Shown here piece after piece: positions 39,707 to 48,754 of a DNA stretch of 64,000 nucleotides (position 1 is its first letter; the number at the start of each line of letters is the position of its first letter). The translations under genes were made by a program, and so were the position numbers. Location: assembly GCF_004364285.1 (NCBI RefSeq), contig NZ_SOBE01000001.1, forward strand, positions 682,001 through 746,000, given 5' to 3'. The stretch comes from Frigoribacterium sp. PhB116. GTDB lineage: Bacteria > Actinomycetota > Actinomycetes > Actinomycetales > Microbacteriaceae. Below the pieces are notes generated by a model that did not search any database, was not told the origin of the DNA, and saw nothing but the letters and a program-made list of their open reading frames with translations.

Positions 39707-40600
39707 TCAGGTGGGCGGCGGCTCCACGAGCGGCCCGTCGCGACGGGGCCGGCGCGCGGTGGCCGTGACGCCGACGCTCGCGGCCGTCACGAGGGCGAGG
39801 GCCACGAGCTCGCGCGCCCCCAGGGCCTGGCCGAGCACGACGAGGCCCGCGAGCGCGGCCGTCGCGGGGCCCAGGCTCGACAGGACGCCGAACACCCGCG
39901 TCGGCAGCCGCCGCAGGGCCACCATCTCGAGCGAGTACGGCAAGGCGCTCGTGAGCACCGCGACGATGAGGAACACGAGCAGGAGGCTCGGGTCGGCCGA
40001 GACGGCCGAGGCCGCGTCCCCGACCCCCAGCGGCACCACGATCACCGCGGCGACCGTCATCGCGACGGCGAGGCCGCCGAGCGAGTCGTCGCCCCGGCCG
40101 AGGCTGGCGTTGGCGACGATGTAGCCGGCCCAGAAAGCGCCCGCCCCGAGTGCCAACAGGACGCCGAGCAGAGGGGTGGCCCCGCTCGAGTCGAGGCCGA
40201 GCACGACGACCCCCGCCAGCGCGAGGACGGCCCAGGCCGCGTCGACGAACCGGCGGGTCTGCACGAGGGCGACGGTGAGCGGGCCGAGGAACTCGAGCGT
40301 CACCGCGACGCCGAGGGGCACCACGTCGATGGCCAGGTAGATGAGCAGGTTCATCCCGGCGAGGGCAGCGCCGAGCAGGACGACGCCGAGCCAGGTGCGG
40401 CGCGGCCAGCCGCCGACGCGCGGCCGGAACACGAGCAGCAGGACGAGGGCGCCGAAGCCCAGGCGGAGCGCCGCCGCGCCGAGCGGGCCGAGGGCGTCGA
40501 AGTGGGTGCGGGCCAGGGCGGCGCCGAACTGGACCGACACGATGGCCGCGACGGCGAGCAGCGGGGCGGGCACGCGCTCGAGGGCGGCGGGGCGGGTCAC
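39707..40600 (-). CDS. EamA/DMT-family exporter (RhtA-like)
   Basis: 297 aa from the GTG at 40600, which follows a TAGACT promoter hexamer and a GGAG. Ten hydrophobic helices are arranged as two EamA repeats; FLGPLTVALVQ and SLGPATAALAGLVVLGQ are equivalent segments at the end of helices 4 and 9. RhtA-like members export threonine and homoserine, and others export different metabolites. The substrate is not determined by the sequence. An upstream GTG at 40669 is a less likely start. Confidence 0.85.
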   Translation of the reverse strand: MTRPAALERVPAPLLAVAAIVSVQFGAALARTHFDALGPLGAAALRLGFGALVLLLVFRPRVGGWPRRTWLGVVLLGAALAGMNLLIYLAIDVVPLGVAVTLEFLGPLTVALVQTRRFVDAAWAVLALAGVVVLGLDSSGATPLLGVLLALGAGAFWAGYIVANASLGRGDDSLGGLAVAMTVAAVIVVPLGVGDAASAVSADPSLLLVFLIVAVLTSALPYSLEMVALRRLPTRVFGVLSSLGPATAALAGLVVLGQALGARELVALALVTAASVGVTATARRPRRDGPLVEPPPT

Positions 40601-40635
40601 GGTCGGCAGGTCTCCGGGGTCGTCGGGGCGGGACG

Positions 40636-40641
40636 AGTCTA
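40636..40641 (-). promoter_or_regulatory. candidate -10 of the EamA exporter gene
   Basis: Minus-strand TAGACT, about 35 nt before the GTG at 40600. It supports that start over the one at 40669, which would lie upstream of the promoter. Confidence 0.45.
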
Positions 40642-40671
40642 GGGCGGCAGGACCACGCGGCCCGGCCACAG

Positions 40672-40677
40672 TACGAT
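40672..40677 (+). promoter_or_regulatory. candidate -10 of the 40684 gene, leaderless type
   Basis: TACGAT ends exactly 6 nt before the GTG at 40684. It is divergent to the exporter promoter 30 nt away. Confidence 0.45.
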
Positions 40678-40683
40678 CGAGGG

Positions 40684-41091
40684 GTGTCCGACGCCCTCAC
40701 CGTGATCTCCCCCGTCGTGGAGCTCTTCGGCTGGTTCGGGTTCATCGTGGGCACGCCTTTCCTGCTTGCCGGCACCGTCATGCGCTCGCGCTCTCGTCGG
40801 TGGGAAGAGACGGTCGCCGTCGTCATCCCCGCGCCCGACTGGGCGCACGCGGCCACCGCGAGGTGGATGGACTCCTCGGGCGAGCTGCACGAGACGGAGT
40901 TCGACGACCACCCCGTCGACACCCCGGTCGAGACGGAGCTGGCGGTGCACTACGACCCGTGGCGGCCCACCCGGCCCCGGCTCGACCCGCCGCACGAGGA
41001 CGGCAAGGCCCTACGAACGGTGGGGTGGATCCTGATCGGCGTCGGAGCCCTCTGCGCCGTCGCCTCGATCGTCCTGCTCTTCGTCGGCTGA
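40684..41091 (+). CDS. two-helix membrane protein, DUF3592-like
   Basis: 135 aa. An N-terminal helix (residues ~10-32) and a C-terminal helix (~112-134) flank a hydrophilic beta-rich middle (ARWMDSSGELHETEFDDHPVD, then VETELAVHYDP). This layout resembles DUF3592 proteins, in which the loop faces outward. No function is known. It is expressed from its own probable leaderless promoter. Confidence 0.65.
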   Translation: MSDALTVISPVVELFGWFGFIVGTPFLLAGTVMRSRSRRWEETVAVVIPAPDWAHAATARWMDSSGELHETEFDDHPVDTPVETELAVHYDPWRPTRPRLDPPHEDGKALRTVGWILIGVGALCAVASIVLLFVG

Positions 41092-41185
41092 GCTCCCGTT
41101 CCGCCGAGCTCCCTCCCCAGGTCGGGCACGGATGCCCTCCCTCACCCTGAGCACCCCGCCCGGCCCCCGTCAGCGGGCCCGTGGC

Positions 41186-41191
41186 TAGACT
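41186..41191 (+). promoter_or_regulatory. candidate -10 of the TPM-pspA-DUF418 set
   Basis: TAGACT about 27 nt before the GTG of the TPM gene; a GACGAGGGGAG ribosome-binding region lies between. The hexamer sits inside a small imperfect hairpin (GTGGCT / AGCCAC). Confidence 0.4.
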
Positions 41192-41217
41192 CCAGCCACC
41201 GGGACGAGGGGAGAACC

Positions 41218-43254
41218 GTGACCGTCAGCGCGAAGGGTCGACGAGACCGACGAGGGGTGCGCGGGGCCGTCACCGCCGGCGTGGCCGCACTGCTCGCCGT
41301 GGGGGCGATCGGCCTCGGCGCGACGCCGGCCGCGGCGTCGTCGCCCGTCGACCTCGACGGCGCCTACGTGCTCGACGACGCGGGCGTCCTCTCGACGGCC
41401 GAGGTCTCGCAGGTCACCGACAGCCTCGACCAGCTCTCGGCGGATGCCGGCATCGACCTCTTCGTCGTCTACGTCGACTCCTTCGAGTCCCCCGCCGACA
41501 GTGCGGCCTGGGGCGTCGCCACCGCGGAGCGCAACCAGCTCGGCACGGACGACGTCCTCCTCAGCGTCGCGGTCGACGACCGGGTCTACGACCTCTCCGT
41601 CTCCTCGAGCTCGACGATCACCACCGGCCAGCAGGAGTCCCTCCAGTCGGACGTCCTCGAGCCCGAGCTGCGGGACTCGGACTGGGCAGGGGCGGCCGTG
41701 GCCCTCGCGGACGGCATCCGGCAGGACGCCGCAGGCCCCGATCTCTCCTGGCTGCTCTGGGTGCTCGTCGCGCTCGTCGTCCTGGCCGCGGCCGGGGCCG
41801 TCGTGTTCGCCGTGGTCCGCTCCCGTGCCCGCCGCCGGGCCTTCCGGTCGGCCGAGGAGGCGCAGGCTCAGCTCGACCGGCGCGCGGCCGCCCTGCTCGT
41901 CGCCCTCGACGACGAGCTGACCGCCGGCGCGCAGGAGGTCGGCTTCGCCGCGGCGCAGTTCGGCGACGACGCCGTCGCGCCGTTCGCCGCCGCGCTGACC
42001 GGAGCGAGGGAACAGGCCCGGGAAGCGTTCGAGCTGCAGCAGCGGCTGGACGACTCCGTGCCCGACTCGCCCGAGCAGCGTCGCGAGTGGACCGAGCGCA
42101 TCGTCCAGCTCTGCGACGGGGCGGGCCGGTCGCTCGACGAGCAGTCGGCGGCCTTCGACGCCCTCCGCGCCGACGAAGAACGTGCGCCGCGCGACGCCGC
42201 CGCCCTGCCGGGCGAGGTCGCGAGCCGACGTGAGACGGTGCAGCGGGCCCGGTCGCTCGTGACGCAGCTGCAGCAGACGTACTCGGCCCGGGCCGTGGCC
42301 ACGGTCGCCGACGCGCCCGACCAGGCCGACCGGCTCCTCGAGTTCGCCGAGGAGTCGGCCGCGACGGCCACCGCGGCGATCGACCGAGGCGACACGGGCG
42401 AGGCCGTGGGGGCCGTTCGTGCCGCGCGCCAGTCGCTCGGCCAGGTCGACCAGCTCGTCGGCTCGGTCGACAAGGCGGCGGAGTCCCTGCGCACCGCGGG
42501 CACGACGATCGCCGCGCTCTCGGCCGACCTGCGTCGCGACATCGCGGCTGCGGAGGGCCTGCCCGCCGACCGTGTCCCTGAGGGCGTCGACGTGGTGGGC
42601 TCGGTGGCCGCGGCCCGTGCGGCCGTCGCGCTCGGCGAGACGCAGACCGACGACCCGCTCGCCGTGCTCTCGGGCCTCGATGCCGCCAACGTGCGCATCG
42701 ACGCTGCCCTCGTGGCGCTGCGCGACGCCGCCGAGAAGGACCGCAGGGCCCAGGCCGCGCTCGACCAGGCGCTCCTCACGGCGCGGAGCCAGATCAGCGC
42801 CGCCCGCGACTTCATCGAGACCCGGCGTGGCGCGGTCGGCCCTCAGCCCCGCACCCGGTTGTCCGAGGCCGAGCGGCACCTCGCGACCTCCGTCTCGCTC
42901 GCGACCTCCGACCGCGACCGCGCCCTCGGCGAGGCGCACCTCGCGGTGCAGCTGGCCGGCACGGCCGCGTCGGAGGCACAGGCCGAGGTCTCGTCGTACC
43001 AGCAGGGCGTGCCGTTCGGCGGGGGCGGCGGACGCGGCGGCGGGGCCGACCTGAGCGGGATCGTGACGGGCATCGTCCTCGGCGGACTGCTCGGCGGGGG
43101 CGGCGGCGGGCGAGGCGGAGGCTTCGGCAGCGGCGGCCTCGGGGGTCTGGGCGGCTTCGGCGGCCGCAGCGGCGGGGGCGGCGGCTTCGGAGGAGGCGGG
43201 GGCTTCGGAGGAGGCGGCGGCGGCGGACGTCGCTCCGGCGGCGGACGGTTCTGA
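41218..43254 (+). CDS. TPM-domain (YgcG-type) membrane protein with coiled coil and Gly-rich tail
   Basis: 678 aa. A signal peptide spans residues 1-40 (cleavage near ATPAAASSP). The TPM/DUF477 domain spans ~45-165 (YVLDDAGVLSTAEVSQV, DLFVVYVDSF, LLSVAVDDRVYDL). A membrane helix lies at ~178-202, then nearly 400 residues rich in Ala, Arg, Glu and Gln form long helices with coiled-coil character. The last ~78 residues are almost only Gly with Phe, Arg and Ser. TPM proteins have been linked to membrane-protein repair and photosystem repair in plants. The gene next to it encodes PspA, so a membrane-maintenance role is likely (inference). Confidence 0.85.
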   Translation: MTVSAKGRRDRRGVRGAVTAGVAALLAVGAIGLGATPAAASSPVDLDGAYVLDDAGVLSTAEVSQVTDSLDQLSADAGIDLFVVYVDSFESPADSAAWGVATAERNQLGTDDVLLSVAVDDRVYDLSVSSSSTITTGQQESLQSDVLEPELRDSDWAGAAVALADGIRQDAAGPDLSWLLWVLVALVVLAAAGAVVFAVVRSRARRRAFRSAEEAQAQLDRRAAALLVALDDELTAGAQEVGFAAAQFGDDAVAPFAAALTGAREQAREAFELQQRLDDSVPDSPEQRREWTERIVQLCDGAGRSLDEQSAAFDALRADEERAPRDAAALPGEVASRRETVQRARSLVTQLQQTYSARAVATVADAPDQADRLLEFAEESAATATAAIDRGDTGEAVGAVRAARQSLGQVDQLVGSVDKAAESLRTAGTTIAALSADLRRDIAAAEGLPADRVPEGVDVVGSVAAARAAVALGETQTDDPLAVLSGLDAANVRIDAALVALRDAAEKDRRAQAALDQALLTARSQISAARDFIETRRGAVGPQPRTRLSEAERHLATSVSLATSDRDRALGEAHLAVQLAGTAASEAQAEVSSYQQGVPFGGGGGRGGGADLSGIVTGIVLGGLLGGGGGGRGGGFGSGGLGGLGGFGGRSGGGGGFGGGGGFGGGGGGGRRSGGGRF

Positions 43255-43294
43255 CCGAGACCCGACCTCTGCCCCGCGCGGACACGACCACCAG

Positions 43295-43326
<32 letters not shown>

Positions 43327-43385
43327 GACTCCCCGGCGGGCGCCGCCCGGCGGGATCGACGCACCACCCACGAGAGGACACCACC

Positions 43386-44108
43386 ATGGCGAAGCAGTCC
43401 ATCTTCGGCCGGATCGCGCAGCTGACCCGGGCCAACATCAACGCCCTGCTCGACCAGGCGGAGGACCCTGCCCTGATGCTCGACCAGATGGTGCGCGACT
43501 ACACGAACAGCATCGCCGAGGCCGAGTCCGCCGTGGCGCAGACGATCGGCAACCTGCGCCTGCTCGAGCAGGACCACGCGGAGGACGTCGCGGCGGCCGC
43601 CGACTGGGAGCGGAAGGCCCTCGCCGCCAGCAACAAGGCGGACCAGCTCCGCACCTCCGGCAACGCCGCCGACGCCGACAAGTTCGACGCGCTCGCCAAG
43701 GTCGCCCTCGGCAAGCAGATCTCGTCCGAGAAGGAGGCGAAGGACGCCGAACCGACGATCGCCTCCCAGACAGTCGTCGTCGACAAGCTGAAGGCGGGGC
43801 TCACCGGGATGCGGTCGAAGCTCGACCAGCTCGACTCGAAGCGCAACGAGCTGATCGCCCGCTCGAAGACCGCGGCGGCCCAGTCACAGGTCGCCGACGC
43901 CCTCGGCAGCATGGACGTCCTCGACCCCACGAGCGAGATCGGCCGCTTCGAGGACAAGGTCCGACGCGAGGAGGCCAAGGTGCTCGGCCAGCAGGAGCTC
44001 GCCGCGTCCAGCCTCGACGCGCAGTTCGAGGGCCTCGAGGACCTCGACCAGCAGACCGAGGTCGACGCTCGCCTCGCCGCCCTGAAGCTGGGCGCCCTCG
44101 ACGCGTGA
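43386..44108 (+). CDS. pspA: PspA/IM30 family protein
   Basis: 240 aa, nearly all alpha helix. The N-terminal amphipathic stretch MAKQSIFGRIAQLTRANINALL and QAEDPALMLDQMVRDY match the PspA/Vipp1 family. These ESCRT-III-like proteins polymerise on damaged membranes. The start has GAGAGGA upstream. The gene overlaps the next one by GTGA. The downstream gene encodes an integral membrane acyltransferase-like protein and the upstream one a TPM protein, suggesting a membrane-stress unit. Confidence 0.92.
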   Translation: MAKQSIFGRIAQLTRANINALLDQAEDPALMLDQMVRDYTNSIAEAESAVAQTIGNLRLLEQDHAEDVAAAADWERKALAASNKADQLRTSGNAADADKFDALAKVALGKQISSEKEAKDAEPTIASQTVVVDKLKAGLTGMRSKLDQLDSKRNELIARSKTAAAQSQVADALGSMDVLDPTSEIGRFEDKVRREEAKVLGQQELAASSLDAQFEGLEDLDQQTEVDARLAALKLGALDA

Positions 44109-45181
44109 CCACCGCCTCCGGCTCCCTCGCCCCGCCTCCCGCCGTGCACCGGCCGGGCGGCGGGACGTCGCGCGTCGTCGCCGTGGACGTCGCGCGGGGG
44201 CTGGCGGTGCTCGGCATGTTCGCCGCGCACATGTGGCCGAGGGCCGAGCTCGACGAACGTGTCTTCGACGGCCGATCGGCGATCCTGTTCGCCACCCTCG
44301 CCGGCATCTCGCTGGGGTTGTCGTCGGGCGGTGCGCGTCCCGTCGCCCCGGGAGGACGTGCTCGAGTCGTCGGCTCCGTGCTGATCCGGGCCGCCGTGCT
44401 CGTGCTGCTCGGCCTCGTGCTGCAGGCCTGGAACGAGTACGTGCTCGTGATCCTGCCGTACTACGGCGTGATGTTCGCGCTGCTCGCCGTCGTCCTCTTC
44501 GCACCGCGACCGGTGTTGCTCGGGCTGGCCGCGGTCGTGACCGTCGTCGCGCCGTGGCTCGCCGACCAGGTGCCCGTGACGAACCTCGGCAGCCCGCTCG
44601 CGGGCGGGCTCGTGGGCCTCGCCCAGGATGCCCTGCTCGTCGGCTCCTACCCGGCGCTCGTCTGGCTGCCGTTCCTGCTCGTCGGGCTCGTCGCCGCCCG
44701 GAGCGACCTCCGGCGGCTGCGCACGGCCGTCGTCCTGTCCGTCGGGGGGACCGTCGCGGCGGTCGTCGGCTACGGGTCCCGGTGGCTGCCGGGCGCCTCC
44801 TCGTGGCCGGCCCTCGACCCGGCCGCGCACGAGGGAGCGCCGGCGGAGATCGTCGGCTCGGGCGGCACGGCGCTGGCCGTCGTCGGCCTGCTGCTGCTCG
44901 CCACCCGACCGGCCTGGGCGGCAGGGCGCGCACTCGCCATCGGCCTGTCGCCGGTCGCGGCCGTCGGCAGCCAGCCGCTCACCATCTACTCGGCGCACCT
45001 CGTGCTGACGGCTCCCCTCTTCACCCTCTACCGCCTCGACGGCGGACGGTACGGCCTGCCCCTCGGCTGGTTGGTCGCGGCCGTCGTCCTCACGATCGCC
45101 TGGGCCGTCCTCTGGCGCCGGTTCGTCGGCCGCGGTCCGCTCGAGCGGGTCGTGGCCCGGGTGAGCAGGCCCTGGGGATGA
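44105..45181 (+). CDS. DUF418/HGSNAT-like membrane acyltransferase
   Basis: 358 aa with about ten membrane helices. VVAVDVARGLAVLGMFAAHM at the N-terminus is the heparan-alpha-glucosaminide N-acetyltransferase-like signature, with the conserved His after helix 1; a C-terminal DUF418-like region (GSQPLTIYSAHL) follows. Such proteins are thought to move acyl groups across the membrane onto surface molecules. Its GTG overlaps the pspA stop. Substrate unknown. Confidence 0.8.
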   Translation: MTTASGSLAPPPAVHRPGGGTSRVVAVDVARGLAVLGMFAAHMWPRAELDERVFDGRSAILFATLAGISLGLSSGGARPVAPGGRARVVGSVLIRAAVLVLLGLVLQAWNEYVLVILPYYGVMFALLAVVLFAPRPVLLGLAAVVTVVAPWLADQVPVTNLGSPLAGGLVGLAQDALLVGSYPALVWLPFLLVGLVAARSDLRRLRTAVVLSVGGTVAAVVGYGSRWLPGASSWPALDPAAHEGAPAEIVGSGGTALAVVGLLLLATRPAWAAGRALAIGLSPVAAVGSQPLTIYSAHLVLTAPLFTLYRLDGGRYGLPLGWLVAAVVLTIAWAVLWRRFVGRGPLERVVARVSRPWG

Positions 45182-45227
45182 GCGCGACCCGGCGCTCGGC
45201 GGACCGCGCTGTGCCAGACTCACGCGC

Positions 45228-46055
45228 ATGAGGTTCGTCGTGGTCCCCCAGTGGCAGGGTTCTCCGTCGTCGAGGGCGATGCGGCTCGCCGAGGGCGCGT
45301 ACGCCGTGCTCGGCGACCTGCCCGCGAAGTCGACCGCCCTGGTCGAGGTGCCGGTCGGCGCGGGCGACTCGCTCGGCACCCGCGTGCACAGGTTCTCGTC
45401 GGTCGTGGCCGTGGCCGCGTCGCTCCGCCGCGAGCTCGAGGCCGACGCCTCGCCCGCCCTCGTCGTGGGCGGCGACTGCGGCGTCGAGTACGCCGCTGTG
45501 CAGCACGCCCTCGGCCCCGACACCGCCGTCGTCTGGTTCGACGCCCACCCCGACCTGCACAGCCCGCGCACCAGCGAGAGCGGTGCCTTCAGCGGGATGG
45601 TCCTCCGGGCCCTCACCGGCGACGGCACGGACGAGCTCGGCGCCCTCGAGGCCGGCCCCGGCGCGAGGCGTCTGGAGCCGGGGCGGGTCGTCCTCGCGGG
45701 CAGCCGCACCTACGACGACGCCGAGGACACCTGGGTCGAGAGCCGCCGCGTGCGCACCGTGTCGTCGCTCGACCTCACCCCGGAGGAGGTGGTCGAGGCG
45801 GTCGCCGCGACCGGTGCCACCGAGGTGTATGTGCACGTCGACCTCGACGTGCTCGACCCCGGCACCCTCGACGGGCTGCTCGAGCCGGTCCCCTTCGGCC
45901 TCGACCCGGCCGTCCTGATCGCGACGATCACCGCGCTCAAGGAGCGCTTCACCCTCGTCGGGGCAGGCCTGTGCTCGTTCGCCCCCGTCGACGCGGCCGC
46001 CGCGGCCGACGACATGGGCACGATCCTCCGCGTCGTCGGGGCGCTGGCCCGGTGA
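45228..46055 (+). CDS. arginase/agmatinase/formiminoglutamase family protein
   Basis: 275 aa. Metal-site motifs in order: GGDCGVEYAAV, WFDAHPDLHSP and HVDLDVLDPG. The classical first motif is GGDHS, so the first Mn-binding His is replaced by Cys here, while the Asp/His ligands of the other motifs are intact. The family cleaves guanidino compounds to urea or formamide. The natural substrate is unclear. A CAGACT hexamer ends 7 nt before the ATG (weak leaderless promoter). The stop overlaps the next start (GTGA). Confidence 0.85.
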   Translation: MRFVVVPQWQGSPSSRAMRLAEGAYAVLGDLPAKSTALVEVPVGAGDSLGTRVHRFSSVVAVAASLRRELEADASPALVVGGDCGVEYAAVQHALGPDTAVVWFDAHPDLHSPRTSESGAFSGMVLRALTGDGTDELGALEAGPGARRLEPGRVVLAGSRTYDDAEDTWVESRRVRTVSSLDLTPEEVVEAVAATGATEVYVHVDLDVLDPGTLDGLLEPVPFGLDPAVLIATITALKERFTLVGAGLCSFAPVDAAAAADDMGTILRVVGALAR

Positions 46056-46888
46056 ACGACGGCCCGATGAACGACGGCGCGGCTGACGACGGCGCGATGA
46101 GCGACCACCGGCCCCGCGTCTCCGTCGAGCGCGACGGACACGTGCTCGTCATCGGCCTCGACCGCCCCGAGAAGCGGAACGCGGCCGACCTCCGGATGCT
46201 CCGCGAGCTCTCGCTCGCCTACGGCCTGCTCGACCGCGATCCCGACCTGCGGGTCGGCCTGCTCGTCGGCCAGGGCGAGCACTTCACGGCGGGCCTCGAC
46301 CTCGGCGACGTCGCGCCCGCCGTCGGCGAGGACGGGCTCGACCTCGTCCCCGAGGGCGGGCTGCACCCCTGGCAGGTCGAGGGGCGACAGCTCACGAAGC
46401 CCGTCGTCGCCGCCGTGCAGGGCACCTGCCTCACGCTCGGGGTCGAGCTCGCCCTCGCGAGCGACGTCGTCGTGGCCGAGGTCGGCACCCGCTTCGGGCA
46501 GGTCGAGGTGAGCCGCGCGATCCTGCCGTTCGGCGGGGCCACGATCCGGCTCCCCCGCCGGGTCGGCTGGGGCGACGCGATGCGCTGGATGCTCACCGGC
46601 GACCTGTTCGACGCCGAGGAGGCGCGGCGCATCGGGCTCGTGCAGGAGGTCGTCCCCGAGGGCGAGGCCCGCACCCGCGGCCTCGAGCTCGCGCGCCGCA
46701 TCGCCGCCCAGGCCCCGCTGGCCGTGCAGGCGACGCTGGCGAACGCCCGGCTCGCGGTGCGCGAGGGCGACGCCGCCGCGGAGGCGCGGCTGCAGCCGGA
46801 GCTCGTGCGGCTCATGCAGTCCGGAGACGCGCGTCGAGGCATGGAGGCGTTCCTCTCGAGGACGACCGCGGAGTACGAGGGCGACTGA
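46052..46888 (+). CDS. enoyl-CoA hydratase/isomerase family protein
   Basis: 278 aa if the coupled GTG at 46052 is used; ATGs at 46067 and 46097 (MSDHRPRV) are alternatives, and the first 15 codons are imperfect 15-nt repeats encoding NDG-type units, so the true N-terminus is uncertain. Crotonase features: RPEKRNAAD, the oxyanion loop HFTAGLDLGDV, and the second oxyanion stretch TLGVELALASDVVVAE. The Glu of FGQVEVSRAI could be catalytic. The substrate is an acyl-CoA, not defined. Confidence 0.88.
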   Translation: MNDGPMNDGAADDGAMSDHRPRVSVERDGHVLVIGLDRPEKRNAADLRMLRELSLAYGLLDRDPDLRVGLLVGQGEHFTAGLDLGDVAPAVGEDGLDLVPEGGLHPWQVEGRQLTKPVVAAVQGTCLTLGVELALASDVVVAEVGTRFGQVEVSRAILPFGGATIRLPRRVGWGDAMRWMLTGDLFDAEEARRIGLVQEVVPEGEARTRGLELARRIAAQAPLAVQATLANARLAVREGDAAAEARLQPELVRLMQSGDARRGMEAFLSRTTAEYEGD

Positions 46889-46960
46889 CGCCTCCTCGGG
46901 TCGCCCTCCTCGGCACGGACGACGACGGGCCCGGACGTTGCGGGCCCCGGGCACACGCAG

Positions 46961-46992
46961 GAGCCCGCCTCCCCCTGGGGGGAGACGGGCTC
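46961..46992. terminator. bidirectional terminator between convergent genes
   Basis: A hairpin GAGCCCG-C-CTCCCC / GGGGAG-A-CGGGCTC with one mismatch and a 4-nt loop. It lies between the enoyl-CoA hydratase gene (plus) and csbD (minus) and can serve both. Confidence 0.75.
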
Positions 46993-47011
46993 GAGAACGA
47001 GGCGGATCGAC

Positions 47012-47182
47012 CTACTTGAAGACGTCCTTGACGTCTTCGCCGACCTTCTTGGCGGACGCGCCGGCCTGGTCCTTCTGACCTTCGGCCTTGAGGCTGTCGT
47101 CGCCCTTGCGGTCTCCGATGGCCTCCTTCGCCTTGCCGGCGATGTCCTGAGCGGCGTTCTTGATCTTGTCGTCGAGTCCCAT
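47012..47182 (-). CDS. CsbD family stress protein
   Basis: 56 aa, very hydrophilic. The CsbD pattern is clear (DKIKNAAQDIAGKAKEAIGD, then LKAEGQKDQAGASAKKVGE). A GAGGAGG ribosome-binding site precedes the ATG. CsbD proteins are strongly induced in general stress and are of unknown mechanism. A minus-strand TACGGT at 47225-47230 could be its -10, with a ~36-nt leader. Confidence 0.88.
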   Translation of the reverse strand: MGLDDKIKNAAQDIAGKAKEAIGDRKGDDSLKAEGQKDQAGASAKKVGEDVKDVFK

Positions 47183-47340
47183 GGTGACCTCCTCGCTAAC
47201 GGCGCTGTCTGCGCCTTTTCCAGCACCGTACGCCCTGGGGCCCGCGACGTCCTCCCCGGTCACCCAGTACTCAGAATCCGTACAGCCGTCGTTCATGCGG
47301 CTGCGGTGCGCTCCCCCGGCACTCGACAGGCCACCGGGAC

Positions 47341-47346
47341 TACCGT
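47341..47346 (+). promoter_or_regulatory. candidate -10 of the 47354 operon, leaderless type
   Basis: TACCGT ends 7 nt before the ATG at 47354; no ribosome-binding site lies between. Confidence 0.45.
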
Positions 47347-47353
47347 CTGAGCC

Positions 47354-48754
47354 ATGACGACTTATGACCTCATCGTGATCGGAGCCGGCGCGGTCGGCGA
47401 GAACGTGGCGGACTACGCCACCCGCAGCGGGCTGGAGGTGGCCCTCGTCGAGGCCGAGCTGATCGGCGGCGAGTGCTCGTACTGGGCCTGCATGCCGTCG
47501 AAGGCGCTGCTGCGCTCCATCTCGGTGATCCGGGCCGCGAAGTCCGTGGGCGGGGCCGCCCAGGCCGTGACCGGCGACGTCGACGTCGCGGCGGTGTTGC
47601 GTCGCCGCGACTCGTTCACGAGCGGCTGGGACGACTCGGGGCAGGCCGACTGGGTCGAGGGCGCGGGCATCGCCTTGCTCCGCGGCCACGCGACCATCAC
47701 CGGCGTGAAGGAGGTGACGGTCGACGGGACCGTGCACACCGCCCGTCACGCCGTGGTCGCGGCCACCGGCTCCACCGCCCTGCTGCCCGACGTCCCCGGC
47801 CTGGCCGAGGCGCGTCCGTGGACGAGCCGCGAGGCGACCAGCGCGCAGACCGTGCCCCAGAGCCTCGTCATCGTCGGAGGCGGCGTCGTCGCCCTCGAGA
47901 TGGCCACCGCCTACCAGGGCCTCGGCTCGACCGTGACGGTCATCGCCCGCAGTGGCCTGCTGGGCGGCCAGGAGCCCTTCGCCGGCGAGCTGGTCGGCAA
48001 GACGCTGAAGGAGCGCGGCGTCGACGTGCGCGTCGGCTCGTCCCCTGCCTCCGTGCTGCGCACCGAGCACGACACGGTCGAGGTCACCCTCGACGACGGC
48101 AGCGTCGTGATCGCCGACGAGATCCTCGTCGCGACGGGCCGTGTGCCGCGCACCTCCGACCTCGGCCTCGAGAACGTCGGCATCGAGCCCGGCGACTGGC
48201 TGCAGGTCGACGACACGCTGCTCGTGCACGGCACCGACTGGCTCTACGGCGTCGGCGACGTGAACCACCGCGCGCTGCTCACGCACCAGGGCAAGTACCA
48301 GGCCCGGGCCGCCGGCGAGGTCATCGCCGCCCGAGCCCTCGGCCGTGAGCTGCAGACCGAGCCGTGGGGTGCCCACGTCGCGACCGCGGACGACGCCGCC
48401 GTGCCCCAGGTGACGTTCACCGACCCCGAGGTCGCGAGCGTCGGCCTCACCGCGGACGCCGCCGAGAAGCGGGGCATCGACGTGAAGGTCGTCGACTACG
48501 ACCTCGCCGGCGTGGCCGGGTCGGCCCTGCACTCGGACGACTACGAGGGGCACGCCCGGATCGTCGTGGACGAGAGCCGCAAGGTCATCGTCGGCGCGAC
48601 GTTCGTCGGGCCCGACGTCGCCGAGCTGCTCCAGGCCGCCACGATCGCCGTGGTCGGCGAGGTGCCGATCGACCGCCTGTGGCACGCCGTCCCGGCGTAC
48701 CCGACGGTGAGCGAGATCTGGCTGCGCCTGCTCGACGCCTACGGGCGTCCGTGA
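47354..48754 (+). CDS. FAD-dependent pyridine nucleotide-disulfide oxidoreductase
   Basis: 466 aa. The FAD-binding loop is VIGAGAVGENVA. The redox-active pair is GGECSYWACMPSKALLR (CxxxxC), the NAD(P) site is VIVGGGVVALEMA, the second FAD motif is YGVGDVN, and the C-terminal dimerisation domain follows. It resembles dihydrolipoamide dehydrogenase/mercuric reductase, but the C-terminus lacks the usual HxHPT catalytic segment (it reads WHAVPAYPTVSE: His and Pro-Thr are kept in a modified form). No E2 or mer genes are adjacent. It is first in a coupled trio with an HExxH protein and an SDR. Confidence 0.9.
   Translation: MTTYDLIVIGAGAVGENVADYATRSGLEVALVEAELIGGECSYWACMPSKALLRSISVIRAAKSVGGAAQAVTGDVDVAAVLRRRDSFTSGWDDSGQADWVEGAGIALLRGHATITGVKEVTVDGTVHTARHAVVAATGSTALLPDVPGLAEARPWTSREATSAQTVPQSLVIVGGGVVALEMATAYQGLGSTVTVIARSGLLGGQEPFAGELVGKTLKERGVDVRVGSSPASVLRTEHDTVEVTLDDGSVVIADEILVATGRVPRTSDLGLENVGIEPGDWLQVDDTLLVHGTDWLYGVGDVNHRALLTHQGKYQARAAGEVIAARALGRELQTEPWGAHVATADDAAVPQVTFTDPEVASVGLTADAAEKRGIDVKVVDYDLAGVAGSALHSDDYEGHARIVVDESRKVIVGATFVGPDVAELLQAATIAVVGEVPIDRLWHAVPAYPTVSEIWLRLLDAYGRP

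Noticed and set aside
43015-43254. GGC/GGCGGA-rich repeats as a separate DNA element
   Set aside because: They encode the Gly-rich tail of the TPM protein and are in frame to the stop codon.
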